A DNA stretch of 64,000 nucleotides, taken from positions 310,001 through 374,000 of the forward strand of contig DAOUKM010000019.1 in NCBI GenBank assembly GCA_034421295.1, in the 5' to 3' direction. The translations under genes and the position numbers were made by a program. Numbering within the stretch: position 1 is the stretch's first letter; each line of letters starts with the position of its first letter. This DNA is from CAUZIR01 sp034421295 (GTDB lineage: Bacteria; Chloroflexota; Dehalococcoidia; Lucifugimonadales; UBA2962). The notes under the pieces were generated by a model. That model was not told the DNA's origin, ran no database searches, and was given only the letters and a program-made list of their open reading frames with translations. Below, piece after piece: positions 34,749-43,743 of the stretch.

Positions 34749-35348
34749 CTAGGCTAGATGAAATATCCGGGCGGTCTTGACGAACCAGGTGGGGACCGGC
34801 TCGACGACCTTGCGGAGCTGGTAGGTCAGCACGGCGATCACCACCCCGATCAGCGCTCCGGCGATCACGTCGGTTGGATAATGTACTCCGGCGAAGACCC
34901 GGCTAAAGCCCAGGACCGCACCCAGTGCGAACATGGCCGTCCCGAGCTTTCGATTGGCCCCGAAGACACCGGCGGCTATGCCGAACACGGCGGCAACCGA
35001 GTTGGATGGAAACGAGAAATCGGTGGGCCTGTAGAACAAGAGGTTGACCTCGTAGTCCAGGAACGGCCGGGCCCTCTCGGTCGCCAGGCTGACCTCCTGC
35101 ACAGCCCAGCTGGTGAACCCCATGGCGGCAAGCGCTACGAAGACGCTGATCTGGTAGCGATACCGGGTGGCCCTGTCGCGCCCTGCGAACCACAGCCCGA
35201 CCAGCGCAAGGGCCAGCGAGACGGGTATCAGATAGTCGCTGACCAGCCACTCGATCAATCGGTCCAGCAACCCCCATCTGCCCACCAGACCGTTGATCCA
35301 CAGGAAGGCGTCTACGTCCCAGTGGCCTATCGGACCCTTGATGATCAA
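34749..35348 (-). CDS. PAP2-family membrane phosphatase with altered motif
   Basis: A 199-residue integral membrane protein with about five helices and PAP2 motifs: Arg94-Pro95 (ERARPF), the motif-2 region PSNS (114-117) and motif 3 SRVFAGVHYPTD with Arg150, His156 nucleophile and Asp160. Motif 2 normally ends in His (PSGH); here it is Ser117, and the motif-1 Lys position is Ser87. Catalysis may be reduced or the protein may bind rather than cleave a lipid phosphate. Follows the small membrane-protein gene by 4 nt on the minus strand. Confidence 0.8.
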   Translation of the reverse strand: MIIKGPIGHWDVDAFLWINGLVGRWGLLDRLIEWLVSDYLIPVSLALALVGLWFAGRDRATRYRYQISVFVALAAMGFTSWAVQEVSLATERARPFLDYEVNLLFYRPTDFSFPSNSVAAVFGIAAGVFGANRKLGTAMFALGAVLGFSRVFAGVHYPTDVIAGALIGVVIAVLTYQLRKVVEPVPTWFVKTARIFHLA

Positions 35349-35352
35349 CGCT

Positions 35353-35853
35353 CTAGCTCCGCCTGATCCAGGCGATCAGTCGGCCCCCGACCAGGAAGAG
35401 CAGTCCAAACCTGACGTCGGAGAAGAATCCGAGCAACTTCGCCGGAGAGCCGTCCCACCAGGCCGGCAGGCATCGCCTGACCGCCTCGAAGTAGTTGGTC
35501 TTCCTCAGGGCCTCAAGGCCCTCGTCTGCGGAGGGCTCGCCGCGCCGCATGCGAGCGTGCACCAGCGAAGACAGGCTCAGGGTTGCGATCACGGCTAGGG
35601 CTGCACCGCCGAAGAAGCCGACCCCCTGGAGGTTGGCGTCCAGGCCGCCGTGGATGTCGTTGATGTTGCGCTCTTCCGACATGAAGAACCACAGGATGGA
35701 GCCGACGGTGAGAGCGAGCCCCAGGGCGCGCGCCGCCAGCGTGTGCCTGACTAGCAGCAGGCCGTCGAACCGTCCGAAGGAAGCGCCCACCTGTATCGCC
35801 CCGATCGAGGCCCAGAAAACGAATATCAGGTAGTCCGCTAAGAAGGGACTCAT
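35353..35853 (-). CDS. Small integral membrane protein of unknown function
   Basis: A 166-residue protein with three to four hydrophobic segments (about residues 5-25, 43-63, 82-105 and 145-162) and no recognised motif. ATG at 35853 is chosen since the open frame upstream overlaps ilvE. It ends 4 nt before the PAP2-family gene, so the two are probably translated together and may form one membrane unit. Family not recognised. Confidence 0.65.
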   Translation of the reverse strand: MSPFLADYLIFVFWASIGAIQVGASFGRFDGLLLVRHTLAARALGLALTVGSILWFFMSEERNINDIHGGLDANLQGVGFFGGAALAVIATLSLSSLVHARMRRGEPSADEGLEALRKTNYFEAVRRCLPAWWDGSPAKLLGFFSDVRFGLLFLVGGRLIAWIRRS

Positions 35854-35863
35854 CGACGCGAAG

Positions 35864-36796
35864 CTATGCGGGCTCCTGGGTGATCGGGTGACACCAGTGC
35901 AGGTACTTATCGTGATTGCCGCGTACGGCACGTGAGTATATCGATCGCAGTTCGGCCGTCACCGGCCCCACCTCCCCGGATCCTACCGGGCGGCTGTCGA
36001 CGCTGCCCACCGGGGTAATGTGGGCGGCCGTACCGGTCAGGAATAACTCGTCCGCCAGATACAGCTCGCTGCGCCTGATCCGCCTCTCTACCACCTTCAT
36101 ACCCAGCTCCTCAGCGGCCAGGGTCCAGGCGCAGTCTCGCGTGATGCCCACAAGGTTGTTATCCGCCACCAGAGGGGTATGGAGCGTTCCGCCGGAGACC
36201 ATGAACAGGTTCTCTCCGGTCCCCTCCGAGACGCCTCCGTCCTGGTTGAGCATGATCGCTTCGTCAAAGCCCGCCAGGACCGCTTCGGTCTTTGCCAGAA
36301 TGCTGTTGACGTAGTGGCCGGAGATCTTGACCCTGGGAGGGATCGTTGCGTCGTCGATGCGACGCCACGAGGAGGTACAGCACTTTATGGCCCCTTCGGA
36401 GTCGATGTAGGAGCCGAACGGCACGATGATCAACGTGAAGTCGCTCGCGATCTCGTGCAGCTTGAGATTCGCTACGAGTTCATCGCTCTTGTAGACCAGG
36501 GGCCGGATGTAGACATCCTGACGGTGCCCGCTGCTCCGGATGAGATCGTCCGTGATCGAGCAGAGATCGTCCGCCGTATAGGGGATGTCCATCATCATCA
36601 TCCGGCACCCCTGGAGCAGGCGCTCGTAATGCTCGCGCATGCGGAACACATACATGGTGTCCCTCTCTGCGTTCCAGTTGCCGCGGATGCCCTCGAAGAC
36701 GGCGGTGCCGTAGTGGAGCGCGTGGGTCATCACGCCGACCTTGGCCTGCTCGATCGGCACTATGCTGCCCCTGAAGAAGGCTAGGGATCTATTCAT
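35864..36796 (-). CDS. ilvE: Branched-chain amino acid aminotransferase
   Basis: A 310-residue fold-type IV PLP aminotransferase. Visible: THALHYGTAVFEGIRG, YIRPLVYKS, KISGHYVNSILAK with the PLP Lys, AIMLNQDGGVSEGTGEN, GITRDCAWTLA and LFLTGTAAHITPVGSVD. It catalyses the last step of Leu, Ile and Val synthesis or the first of their breakdown. ATG at 36796 follows GGGAG; the open frame extends 75 codons upstream without conservation. A TATAAT on the same strand (36867-36872) could give it its own transcript. Confidence 0.94.
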   Translation of the reverse strand: MNRSLAFFRGSIVPIEQAKVGVMTHALHYGTAVFEGIRGNWNAERDTMYVFRMREHYERLLQGCRMMMMDIPYTADDLCSITDDLIRSSGHRQDVYIRPLVYKSDELVANLKLHEIASDFTLIIVPFGSYIDSEGAIKCCTSSWRRIDDATIPPRVKISGHYVNSILAKTEAVLAGFDEAIMLNQDGGVSEGTGENLFMVSGGTLHTPLVADNNLVGITRDCAWTLAAEELGMKVVERRIRRSELYLADELFLTGTAAHITPVGSVDSRPVGSGEVGPVTAELRSIYSRAVRGNHDKYLHWCHPITQEPA

Positions 36797-36866
36797 CGTT
36801 CTCCCTGAGCGGCTTCGGCTCGCTTCCGCACCCTGCTGTCGTAACTGCCGGTGCTGACCGTCAGCA

Positions 36867-36872
36867 ATTATA
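36867..36872 (-). promoter_or_regulatory. Predicted -10 box of ilvE
   Basis: TATAAT on the minus strand in the 85-nt gap upstream of ilvE, about 70 nt before its ATG. A short inverted repeat (GCTGAC/GTCAGC) follows in the leader. No clear -35. Confidence 0.35.
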
Positions 36873-36881
36873 GCGACGCAT

Positions 36882-37427
36882 CTATTCGTCTTCCGCGCCG
36901 CCGCCGTTGGACGTCTGTGTTTCCTGGGTGCCTGCCTCGGCTGCGGCAATGCCCTGCGCATCCGCCTGTGAGGCGTCGTCGGCAGGCCCTTCCTCCTCGG
37001 CTTCGGGCTCGGGCGGAACAATGCTGCCGATCGAGTAGGATTCCATGTTCTGCAGAAGCCGTTCTACCACGGAGGGTGAAAGGTTGCGAGGGTATGCGCT
37101 CATGGTCCATCTGCGCCTGAGTTCGGCGCTGATCTCGCCAGCGCTCATCGGCTCGTTGCGGCCGGCCAGAATCACCCGGAAGACAGCCTCCTTAAGGGGA
37201 GTGTCAGGTAGAAGGTAATCGGCCTCCTCGGACTGGCCGGCGATCTGGTCGATGAGCAGTTCCGGGTCGGCGGTCGCCGCCTCCTCGATCGTGTCGTGTT
37301 GCTGAGTAAGGTAGTTTCGCCGGTCCGATATGAGCAATGAGACGGAGCTGCTCCCTTCGGCATCGATGCTGACGTAGTAGCGAATTGGAGCCGCCGTATT
37401 GGCATCTTTGGCTTTGCTTGTGGTCAT
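36882..37427 (-). CDS. Hypothetical protein with acidic low-complexity tail
   Basis: A 181-residue cytoplasmic protein I do not recognise. Residues 1-130 are mixed helix/strand, with a segment (LKEAVFRVILAGRNEPMSAGEISAELRRRW, described here in parts: helix then SAGEIS) that could be a winged-helix turn. Residues 135-181 are an Ala/Glu/Gln-rich acidic tail. It lies 29 nt after moeA on the minus strand with GGGGAG upstream of its ATG, so it belongs to the pheS-pheT-moeA transcript. A DNA- or RNA-binding role is only a guess. Confidence 0.6.
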   Translation of the reverse strand: MTTSKAKDANTAAPIRYYVSIDAEGSSSVSLLISDRRNYLTQQHDTIEEAATADPELLIDQIAGQSEEADYLLPDTPLKEAVFRVILAGRNEPMSAGEISAELRRRWTMSAYPRNLSPSVVERLLQNMESYSIGSIVPPEPEAEEEGPADDASQADAQGIAAAEAGTQETQTSNGGGAEDE

Positions 37428-37456
37428 CTGATGCTCGTCTCCCCAAACGTTCTATA

Positions 37457-38764
37457 TCAAAATACTTCCGGCGGCCACCTGACCATTAGCACGTCTACCA
37501 CGTCTCCGGCCTGCTTTAGCGCAACATCCTCGGGGCAGATCGCCAGGCCGTTGGCTGCGGCCATCGACGTCAGCAGGTTGGAACTCTGGTCGCCGGTCAA
37601 CGAAGCATAGTACCTGCCATCTCGTTTGGTCACCACCGCGCGGGCATAGACCCTTCTGCCATCGTTGTTGTGGATGGGGTCGGTCAGGACCGCGCGCACC
37701 GTCGGCCTCGTGGCCGACTGGCGGCCGAGCATCTTTGCTATGGCCATGCGGCCGAACTGTTCAAAGGCCACCAGGGCGCTGACCGGGTTGCCGGGCAGGC
37801 CCAGGTGAGGCACCGTCCGCCCGGACCCGTCGCTGGCGCTCAGGAGCCCGAAGGCCAGCGGCTTTGCCGGGCGCATGCGCACCGACCAGAACTGCATCGA
37901 CCCGCGCTTGGTCAGAACGTCCTTGACCATGTCGAAGTCGCCCTTGGAGACGCCCGCCGAGGTGATCAGCATATCGGAGTCGATGCCCTCGTCGATCTTT
38001 GCGTTGACCGACTCGAGATCGTCTCGCGCCGTTCCTATCTGCCGCGGTATACCCCCCGCCTCCATCACCGCCGCCGCTACCCCGGCGCTGTTGGAGTCGT
38101 ATATCCGGCCCTGCGGGAGGGGGAGTCCGGGCTCAACCAGCTCGTCTCCCGTCGACAGTACCGTTACAACCGGCCGGCGGTGGACGCTTACGGTCGCGTG
38201 ACCCAGGCTGGCCAGCAAGCCGACCTGGGACGGTCCGATCACAGCGCCCGTTCTCAGTACCGTTTGTCCCCGGGAGAGGTCTCGTCCCGCCTGCCGCACG
38301 TTGGAGCCCGGACCTGCCGGGTGACTGACCGAGATCTCGTTGAGGGGGCGCGCCTTGAGCCTGCGTTCGACCTCGTCGGTTTCCTCAAACGGAACCACCG
38401 CGTCCGCACCCGGGGGCACCGGGGCTCCCGTCATGATTCGTATCGCTGTTCCGGGCCCGACGCGGGTGGTGGGCAGTTCTCCGGCGGCCAGCCTGTCCAC
38501 TACACGTAAAGTCACGGGCGCTTGTGGAGCGGCCCCGGAGACGCTTTGCGATTCAACCGCGTACCCGTCCATGGCCGAATTGTCCATTGGAGGCACATCA
38601 AGATGGCTGACAACGTCCTCGCTGATGACCATGCCGCTGGCCTCGGCGATCGGCACCCTGACGGGCTCGAGCGGTTCAAAAAACGACAGTATGCGTTCCA
38701 GGGCATCCTCCACGGTGAGCATGGCTTCGGTGTGAGAGTGGCGGTGCTCCGCGTGGCTTGTCAT
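37457..38764 (-). CDS. moeA: Molybdopterin molybdenumtransferase MoeA
   Basis: A 435-residue MoeA, inserting molybdate into adenylylated molybdopterin. Signatures: PPMDNSAMDGYAV near residue 58, IMTGAPVPPGADAVV, the MoCF-type TGDEL and YDSNS segments, SAGVSKGDFD, and LGLPGNPVSALV. The first 14 residues are His-rich (AEHRHSH). Its ATG overlaps the pheT stop by 4 nt (ATGA). Relevant to the molybdenum hydroxylases at 2-8.4 kb, which need the cofactor. Confidence 0.95.
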   Translation of the reverse strand: MTSHAEHRHSHTEAMLTVEDALERILSFFEPLEPVRVPIAEASGMVISEDVVSHLDVPPMDNSAMDGYAVESQSVSGAAPQAPVTLRVVDRLAAGELPTTRVGPGTAIRIMTGAPVPPGADAVVPFEETDEVERRLKARPLNEISVSHPAGPGSNVRQAGRDLSRGQTVLRTGAVIGPSQVGLLASLGHATVSVHRRPVVTVLSTGDELVEPGLPLPQGRIYDSNSAGVAAAVMEAGGIPRQIGTARDDLESVNAKIDEGIDSDMLITSAGVSKGDFDMVKDVLTKRGSMQFWSVRMRPAKPLAFGLLSASDGSGRTVPHLGLPGNPVSALVAFEQFGRMAIAKMLGRQSATRPTVRAVLTDPIHNNDGRRVYARAVVTKRDGRYYASLTGDQSSNLLTSMAAANGLAICPEDVALKQAGDVVDVLMVRWPPEVF

Positions 38765-41184
38765 GTGCGCAGCTCGGCGCCCACCGCCCGCTGAATCCGG
38801 CGCAGCAGGTCCTCGATGACACGGGTAACCTGCGACGAGGTCAGGGTGCCCTTATCGGACTGAAGGACCAGGCCGAATGCGATCGACTTTTTGCCGTCAG
38901 GTACGCCTTCGCCGGTGTAGACGTCGCGCGCAGTAGCGGCCTTGACCAGCTTGTGCTCGGCCAGGATTCCCCGGATACGTTCTGCCGAAACGTCGGCGTC
39001 GACCACCAGAGCGAGGTCGCGGATCGATTCGGGATAACGGCTGAACGGTCGGTATCGCGCCTCTGCCAGTGGCATCGCGTGTAGCACGGAGGAGAGTTCG
39101 ATTTCGGCCAGCGCGACCGTGGTTCCGTCTATGTCAAATGCGCTGAGGACAGAGGGGTCGATCTCTCCCAGCGTGCCCGCTCTGTGTCCGTCGATAACGA
39201 TGGCAGCTGCCCTGCCCGGGCTGAGGGCCGGGTCGTCCACGGGCGCAAGCGAAGGCTCTATGCCCAGACGCTGAAGCGTGTCTACCACGACCCCCTTGGC
39301 GTCAAAAAAGTCCATGCCCGACCCTTCGTCGGACCCGTGCCACCAGTGCGGATATCGCCTCCCGCAGAAGGCGACTGTCAGCATCTCTCGCTCCTGCGGC
39401 AGATCTCCCGTCTTTGAGCCGTTGGGCAGGAAGATGCGTCCCAGTTCGAACAGGCGCAGTCCCTCCTCCCCTACCAGCCGCCTGTTCTCGGACACGGTTT
39501 GGAGCATGCTGGCCCTAAGGGTTGTACGCAGGTAGCGAAGCTCCTCGTTCATGGGATTGGCGAGGCTGAGCGAGTCCCCCCTCCACTCTCCGACGGCCTG
39601 CAGGCTGTCTTCGGACACCACGTTGTAGGTGATGATCTCCCGCATGCCCGCCGCGACCAGCATGTCCCTGATCCGCTCCTTGAGTTCCCACGTGGGCCTC
39701 GGTCGCTGATGGGGTATCGGCGAAGAGAGCATGGTCACCGGCATCTCGTCGTAGCCGATCACGCGGGCAACTTCCTCGACTAGGTCGTCCTCGATCGTCA
39801 CGTCTGACCGCCAGTACGGCGGGCTAACCGTGACCGACGAGACCGCATCCACCGTCGCCTCAAAGCCCAGGGAGGACAGGACCTCGGTGGCCCTGGAGAT
39901 TGGTATGTCGGAGCCGAGGACCTGCTTGAGTCTTGCCTGGGAAAGGGAGACGGCCGGGGTCTCGGCGGGGTGGGGGTGAACGTCGATGATCCCGCGGGCG
40001 ACAGACCCTCCGGTGACCTCGGCGATCAGGCGCGTGGCACGGCGCAGGCCGATCTCGGCCAGCTCCGGCCTCAGGCCGCGCTCAAACCTGTAGGCGGCAC
40101 CGGTGCTCAGCGGAAGGTCGGCGCTCGTGCGTCTGGTGTTTACCGGATCGAAGTTGGCCGACTCGAGCAGGATGCGGGTGGTGGACTCGGAGACCTCGGT
40201 GTTGGCGCCCCCCATTACCCCGGCCAGGCCCACCGCGCCGGAGGGGTCGGCGATTACCAGCATCGGCGGTCGCAGCTCGCGGTCCTGGCCGTCCAGGGTG
40301 CGCAACACCTCCGCCGGCCTTGCCTGCCTGACGATTATGGTCCCGTCCTTTACGAGGTCGAAGTCGAATGCGTGCAGTGGCTGGTTGAGTTCCAGCATCA
40401 CGAAGTTGGTAACGTCTACGACGTTGTTGATGGGGCGCTGGCCACCCCTGACAAGGGCCTCCTGCAGCCAGGCCGGAGAGGGACCGACGGTCACGTCCTC
40501 GATCAGCGAGGCCGTGTACCGGTGGCACAGGCCCGCATCCTCTATGGTGACGCTTGCCCGCCCCTCGATGGGCTCGGAGCCTTCCCTGTAGTCTAGGCGC
40601 GGCTCGTCCACCTTTCGGTCCGTCAGAGCGGCCACCTCCCGAGCGACGCCGAGCACCGAGAGGCAATCGGCCCGGTTCGGGGTGACCGAGACGTCGAGGA
40701 GCACATCGCCGACTATGTCGACGAGAGGCTTTCCTATGGAGGCCCGCTCGTCCAGAACCAGGATGCCCTCGTGGTCATCGCCCAGGCCGAGCTCCCTGAC
40801 CGAACAGACCATGCCGCGCGACTCGAACCCGCGTATATTGGCGGGCCGCAGCGGCTCCTCGCGGCCGGAGTGGGTGTTAAAGAGGCGTGCCCCCAGCCGG
40901 GCAAAGGCGATCTTCTGACCAACGGCGACGTTTGGAGCCCCGCAGACGACCTTGGCGGTCTCGCCGTCTCCCAGATCCACCGTTGGAAGCCGCAGCCTGT
41001 CGGCGTTGGGGTGCGGCTCCAACCCGACGACCTCGCCGACAACCACAAGGTCCGGGTCCAGATGACCGCCGATCCTCTGGAGGGACTCTACCTCGATGCC
41101 GGCCATGGTGAGCCGGTGGGCCAGCTCATCTGCAGGCACGTCGATGGCAACGTAGCGCCTAAGCCAGGATAGTGGGATCAACAT
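38761..41184 (-). CDS. pheT: Phenylalanyl-tRNA synthetase beta subunit
   Basis: An 807-residue PheT. Domains in order: N-terminal LSWLRRYVAID, the tRNA-binding EMAP-like domain (VVGEVVGLEPHPNADRL), the B3/4 editing domain, the B5 domain, the catalytic-like core and the C-terminal ferredoxin-fold anticodon-binding domain (FSRYPESIRDLALVVD). Forms the alpha2-beta2 enzyme with PheS, encoded 12 nt upstream. Start ATG without a strong ribosome site, suggesting coupling to pheS translation. Confidence 0.97.
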   Translation of the reverse strand: MLIPLSWLRRYVAIDVPADELAHRLTMAGIEVESLQRIGGHLDPDLVVVGEVVGLEPHPNADRLRLPTVDLGDGETAKVVCGAPNVAVGQKIAFARLGARLFNTHSGREEPLRPANIRGFESRGMVCSVRELGLGDDHEGILVLDERASIGKPLVDIVGDVLLDVSVTPNRADCLSVLGVAREVAALTDRKVDEPRLDYREGSEPIEGRASVTIEDAGLCHRYTASLIEDVTVGPSPAWLQEALVRGGQRPINNVVDVTNFVMLELNQPLHAFDFDLVKDGTIIVRQARPAEVLRTLDGQDRELRPPMLVIADPSGAVGLAGVMGGANTEVSESTTRILLESANFDPVNTRRTSADLPLSTGAAYRFERGLRPELAEIGLRRATRLIAEVTGGSVARGIIDVHPHPAETPAVSLSQARLKQVLGSDIPISRATEVLSSLGFEATVDAVSSVTVSPPYWRSDVTIEDDLVEEVARVIGYDEMPVTMLSSPIPHQRPRPTWELKERIRDMLVAAGMREIITYNVVSEDSLQAVGEWRGDSLSLANPMNEELRYLRTTLRASMLQTVSENRRLVGEEGLRLFELGRIFLPNGSKTGDLPQEREMLTVAFCGRRYPHWWHGSDEGSGMDFFDAKGVVVDTLQRLGIEPSLAPVDDPALSPGRAAAIVIDGHRAGTLGEIDPSVLSAFDIDGTTVALAEIELSSVLHAMPLAEARYRPFSRYPESIRDLALVVDADVSAERIRGILAEHKLVKAATARDVYTGEGVPDGKKSIAFGLVLQSDKGTLTSSQVTRVIEDLLRRIQRAVGAELRT

Positions 41185-41196
41185 CTGGAATAGATT

Positions 41197-42168
41197 TCAG
41201 GAGAACTGCCGGAGGAACCGGATGTCATTAGCATAGAAGAGTCGAATGTCGTCGATGCCGTTCCTGAGCATCGCGATGCGCTCTACGCCGATACCGAAGG
41301 CGAACCCTGTGTATACGGCGGGGTCGTAGCCCACGCCGGCCAGCACGTTGGGGTGCACCATGCCGGCGCCGAGTATCTCGATCCAGTCTTCGGCCTCGTC
41401 TCCCTGCCCCCGTCCGGGATTCCAGGCGATTGCCATTTCGGCCCCGGGTTCTACGAACGGGAAGTAGTCGCATCGGAAGCGCGCCCTTACCTCCTCGCCG
41501 AACAGGCGACGGGCGAATTCGTACAGCGTTCCCTTGAGGTCGCCAAAGGTTATTCCCCTGTCCACCGCGAGTCCCTCCACCTGGGTGAAGTGCCACTCGT
41601 GAGTGGCATCCGTGGCCTCGTACCGGTATACCTTTCCTGGAACCACCACCCTGACAGGCGGCGCCTGCGTTTCCATGGTCCTGACCTGCATGGGCGACGT
41701 GTGGGTACGCAGCAGCAGTGGGCGATCCCCGTTCGGGTCGCTGTGATCTATCCAGAGCGTGCTGAAGCTGTCACGCGCCGGATGGTGTTTCGGGATGTTG
41801 AGCATCTCGAAGTTGTAATGATCCAGCTCCACCTCCGGCCCCTCCACGATCTCAAAACCCATGGATGCAAAGGCGGTGCAGATCTCCCGCATTGTGGCCG
41901 TAACGGGATGGATGCTCCCGACCTGAGTGGGCCAGCCGGGCAGGGTTACATCCATGGCTCCGGCCCCGGCCTCCGCCGGGCTGTCGATCGCCGCCCCCTT
42001 TTCCGCAAATGCAGACTCCAGGGCAAGCGCCGCAGCGTTGGCGGCGCGGCCGAACTCTCTGCGCCCGTCGGGGTGGACTCCGGATATGCTGCGCTTCAGC
42101 AGCGTGACCTCACCCCTCCTGCCTAGGAACGCAACGCGCCATTCCTCCAGGTCCTCGCGGCTGGACAC
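41197..42168 (-). CDS. pheS: Phenylalanyl-tRNA synthetase alpha subunit (conserved N-terminus continues upstream)
   Basis: The catalytic alpha subunit: HPVTATMREI, NFEMLNIPKHHPARD (motif 1 region), GKVYRYEATDATHEWHFTQVEG (motif 2) and GFAFGIGVERIAMLRNG (motif 3). The given GTG start yields 323 residues, but the coiled-coil N-terminus typical of PheS (LETRALAALSDV..) is conserved in frame another 22 codons upstream. There is no ATG, GTG or TTG there. The best candidate is an ATC at 42234 with GGAG 6 nt upstream, giving 345 residues and placing the LGRRGE motif as in E. coli PheS. Confidence 0.93.
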   Translation of the reverse strand: MSSREDLEEWRVAFLGRRGEVTLLKRSISGVHPDGRREFGRAANAAALALESAFAEKGAAIDSPAEAGAGAMDVTLPGWPTQVGSIHPVTATMREICTAFASMGFEIVEGPEVELDHYNFEMLNIPKHHPARDSFSTLWIDHSDPNGDRPLLLRTHTSPMQVRTMETQAPPVRVVVPGKVYRYEATDATHEWHFTQVEGLAVDRGITFGDLKGTLYEFARRLFGEEVRARFRCDYFPFVEPGAEMAIAWNPGRGQGDEAEDWIEILGAGMVHPNVLAGVGYDPAVYTGFAFGIGVERIAMLRNGIDDIRLFYANDIRFLRQFS

Positions 42169-42267
42169 GTCAGACAGCGCCGCAAGGGCTCTGGTCTCAA
42201 GTTCTGTGACGCGCGCGGTAACGTCCTGAGTGATCGTGGGCTCCGGGAGAGGGGGTAAAGCTGATCA

Positions 42268-42297
42268 ATTATAGGGAGCGTTCTGAATGCCGGTCAA
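42268..42297 (-). promoter_or_regulatory. Predicted promoter of the pheS-pheT-moeA operon
   Basis: On the minus strand, TTGACC (42297-42292) and TATAAT (42273-42268) at 18-nt spacing. The transcript start would fall near 42260, close upstream of the proposed pheS start. Same hexamers and spacing as the rpmH promoter. Confidence 0.62.
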
Positions 42298-42388
42298 GGA
42301 CATAAGGAGGCCGTTTAGCCCATGGGCTCGGCGTTGCCGGACTCCGAACCGATCGATCTACGCTCCTGAAGGGCTCGGCGGGGCGGCC

Positions 42389-43639
42389 CTAGCGGGACAT
42401 GGAATCTTTGTGGACCGTCCCGCCCTGCATGATCATGACCAGGCTCTCCTTGTCCGCTAGGAGCTGGATGTCGCCGAGCGGGTCCCCATCGACCACAAGC
42501 AGATCGGCCAGCTTGCCCGGCTCAAGAGTGCCGACGTCGGCGTCCATGTGGATGCACTCTGCGGCGGTCCTGGTCGAGGCAACTATGGCCTCCATCTCCG
42601 TCATGCCGTTGTCGACCATCAGGCCGAGTTCTCGACCGTTCTCGCCGTGCGGGCAGACCGCCGAGTCCGTTCCCATCGCTATGCGCACACCGGCCTCGAC
42701 GGCCATCCGAAAGCTGGCCCTGTGGTGAGGGAATACCTGTTCGGCCTTTCTCAGTGACTGAGGAAGGACCGACCCGGGCCTTTCCCTGGCCAGGTCGAAC
42801 AGGGTCTCGCCCGGCAGCAGGGTGGGAACGAGAAAGGTCCCCCTGCGCCTCATTTCTTCGACCACCGACTCGTCTAGGTAGACGCCGTGCTCTATCGATT
42901 CGACGCCGCACTCGACGGCGTTTCTTATGCCCTCGGTGGATTGGGCGTGGGCCATGCAGGTTTTGCCCTCTGCCGCAGCCTCATAGACCATGACCTTGAT
43001 CTCCTCGCGGGTGAACTGCGTTGAGGTGGGCTCGTCGCTGGGGGAAAGGACGCCCCCGCTTGAACACAGCTTTATGAAGTCGGCTCCGGCCCGCAGGTTG
43101 GCGCGTACCGTCCTGCGCACCTCGTCCACCCCGTCGCAGACCGGTCTGGGCCATTCCGGCAGGGAGCCGTCCAGTGGCATTCCCATGGGAAAGTGGGTGC
43201 CGACCGGCAGGAGGAAGTCTCCGTGGCCGCCCGTCTGCGACAGTATGGAAACGGCGATCCTCATCCTCGGAGCCGGGATCAGGCCGCGTTCGGCCGCCAG
43301 CTTCAGCCCGAGAGGAGTGCCGCCGGCGTCGCGGACGGAGGTGACGCCGGCGTCCAGGGTCTTGCGTGCATTGTCCGCCGCATGCAGGATCTTCAGGCTG
43401 AGGGGCATGAGAGCCAGCTCATGCATGGGCGCAACTTCGATCATGAAGTGAACGTGGCAGTCGATTAGGCCGGGCATGACCGTGCTGCCGTCAACGTCCA
43501 GAACCGCGGCGCCGGCGGGCGGGCTGACGTCGGCCCCCACCCCCTGTATTCGTCCGTCCTCTCCTACGAGTATCGTTGCCCCGGGAACCGGGTCGGCGCC
43601 TGTTCCGTCTATCAGGTTGGCCCCGGTTATCGCCCTCAT
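42389..43639 (-). CDS. Imidazolonepropionase/prolidase-like amidohydrolase
   Basis: A 416-residue metal-dependent amidohydrolase. The metal pair is in IDCHVHF (near residue 60), with Lys in DFIKLCSSGG (about 187-196, probably carboxylated), AHAQST, EHGVYLD and GTDSAVCPHGENG. The pattern fits the Sgx9260/Xaa-Pro dipeptidase-like group also labelled imidazolonepropionase-like. No other histidine-degradation gene is nearby, so a dipeptidase or amidase role is more likely. Start ATG after GGAGG. Downstream of, and same strand as, the LLM oxidoreductase. Confidence 0.84.
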   Translation of the reverse strand: MRAITGANLIDGTGADPVPGATILVGEDGRIQGVGADVSPPAGAAVLDVDGSTVMPGLIDCHVHFMIEVAPMHELALMPLSLKILHAADNARKTLDAGVTSVRDAGGTPLGLKLAAERGLIPAPRMRIAVSILSQTGGHGDFLLPVGTHFPMGMPLDGSLPEWPRPVCDGVDEVRRTVRANLRAGADFIKLCSSGGVLSPSDEPTSTQFTREEIKVMVYEAAAEGKTCMAHAQSTEGIRNAVECGVESIEHGVYLDESVVEEMRRRGTFLVPTLLPGETLFDLARERPGSVLPQSLRKAEQVFPHHRASFRMAVEAGVRIAMGTDSAVCPHGENGRELGLMVDNGMTEMEAIVASTRTAAECIHMDADVGTLEPGKLADLLVVDGDPLGDIQLLADKESLVMIMQGGTVHKDSMSR

Positions 43640-43743
43640 CGCATGTCCTCCGATTCGGATCGGTGGCTAAAGCCTACATCCGACCAGCATGCCCGGGGAT
43701 CTCCAGGCGGCGGCCTGGACGAATCGCGGCCTGCCGCAGGCCT

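Noticed and set aside
35864..37021. A long N-terminal extension of ilvE.
   Set aside because: The extra 75 codons are Arg/Pro-rich, overlap the upstream gene and precede a good ribosome site and the conserved IlvE start.
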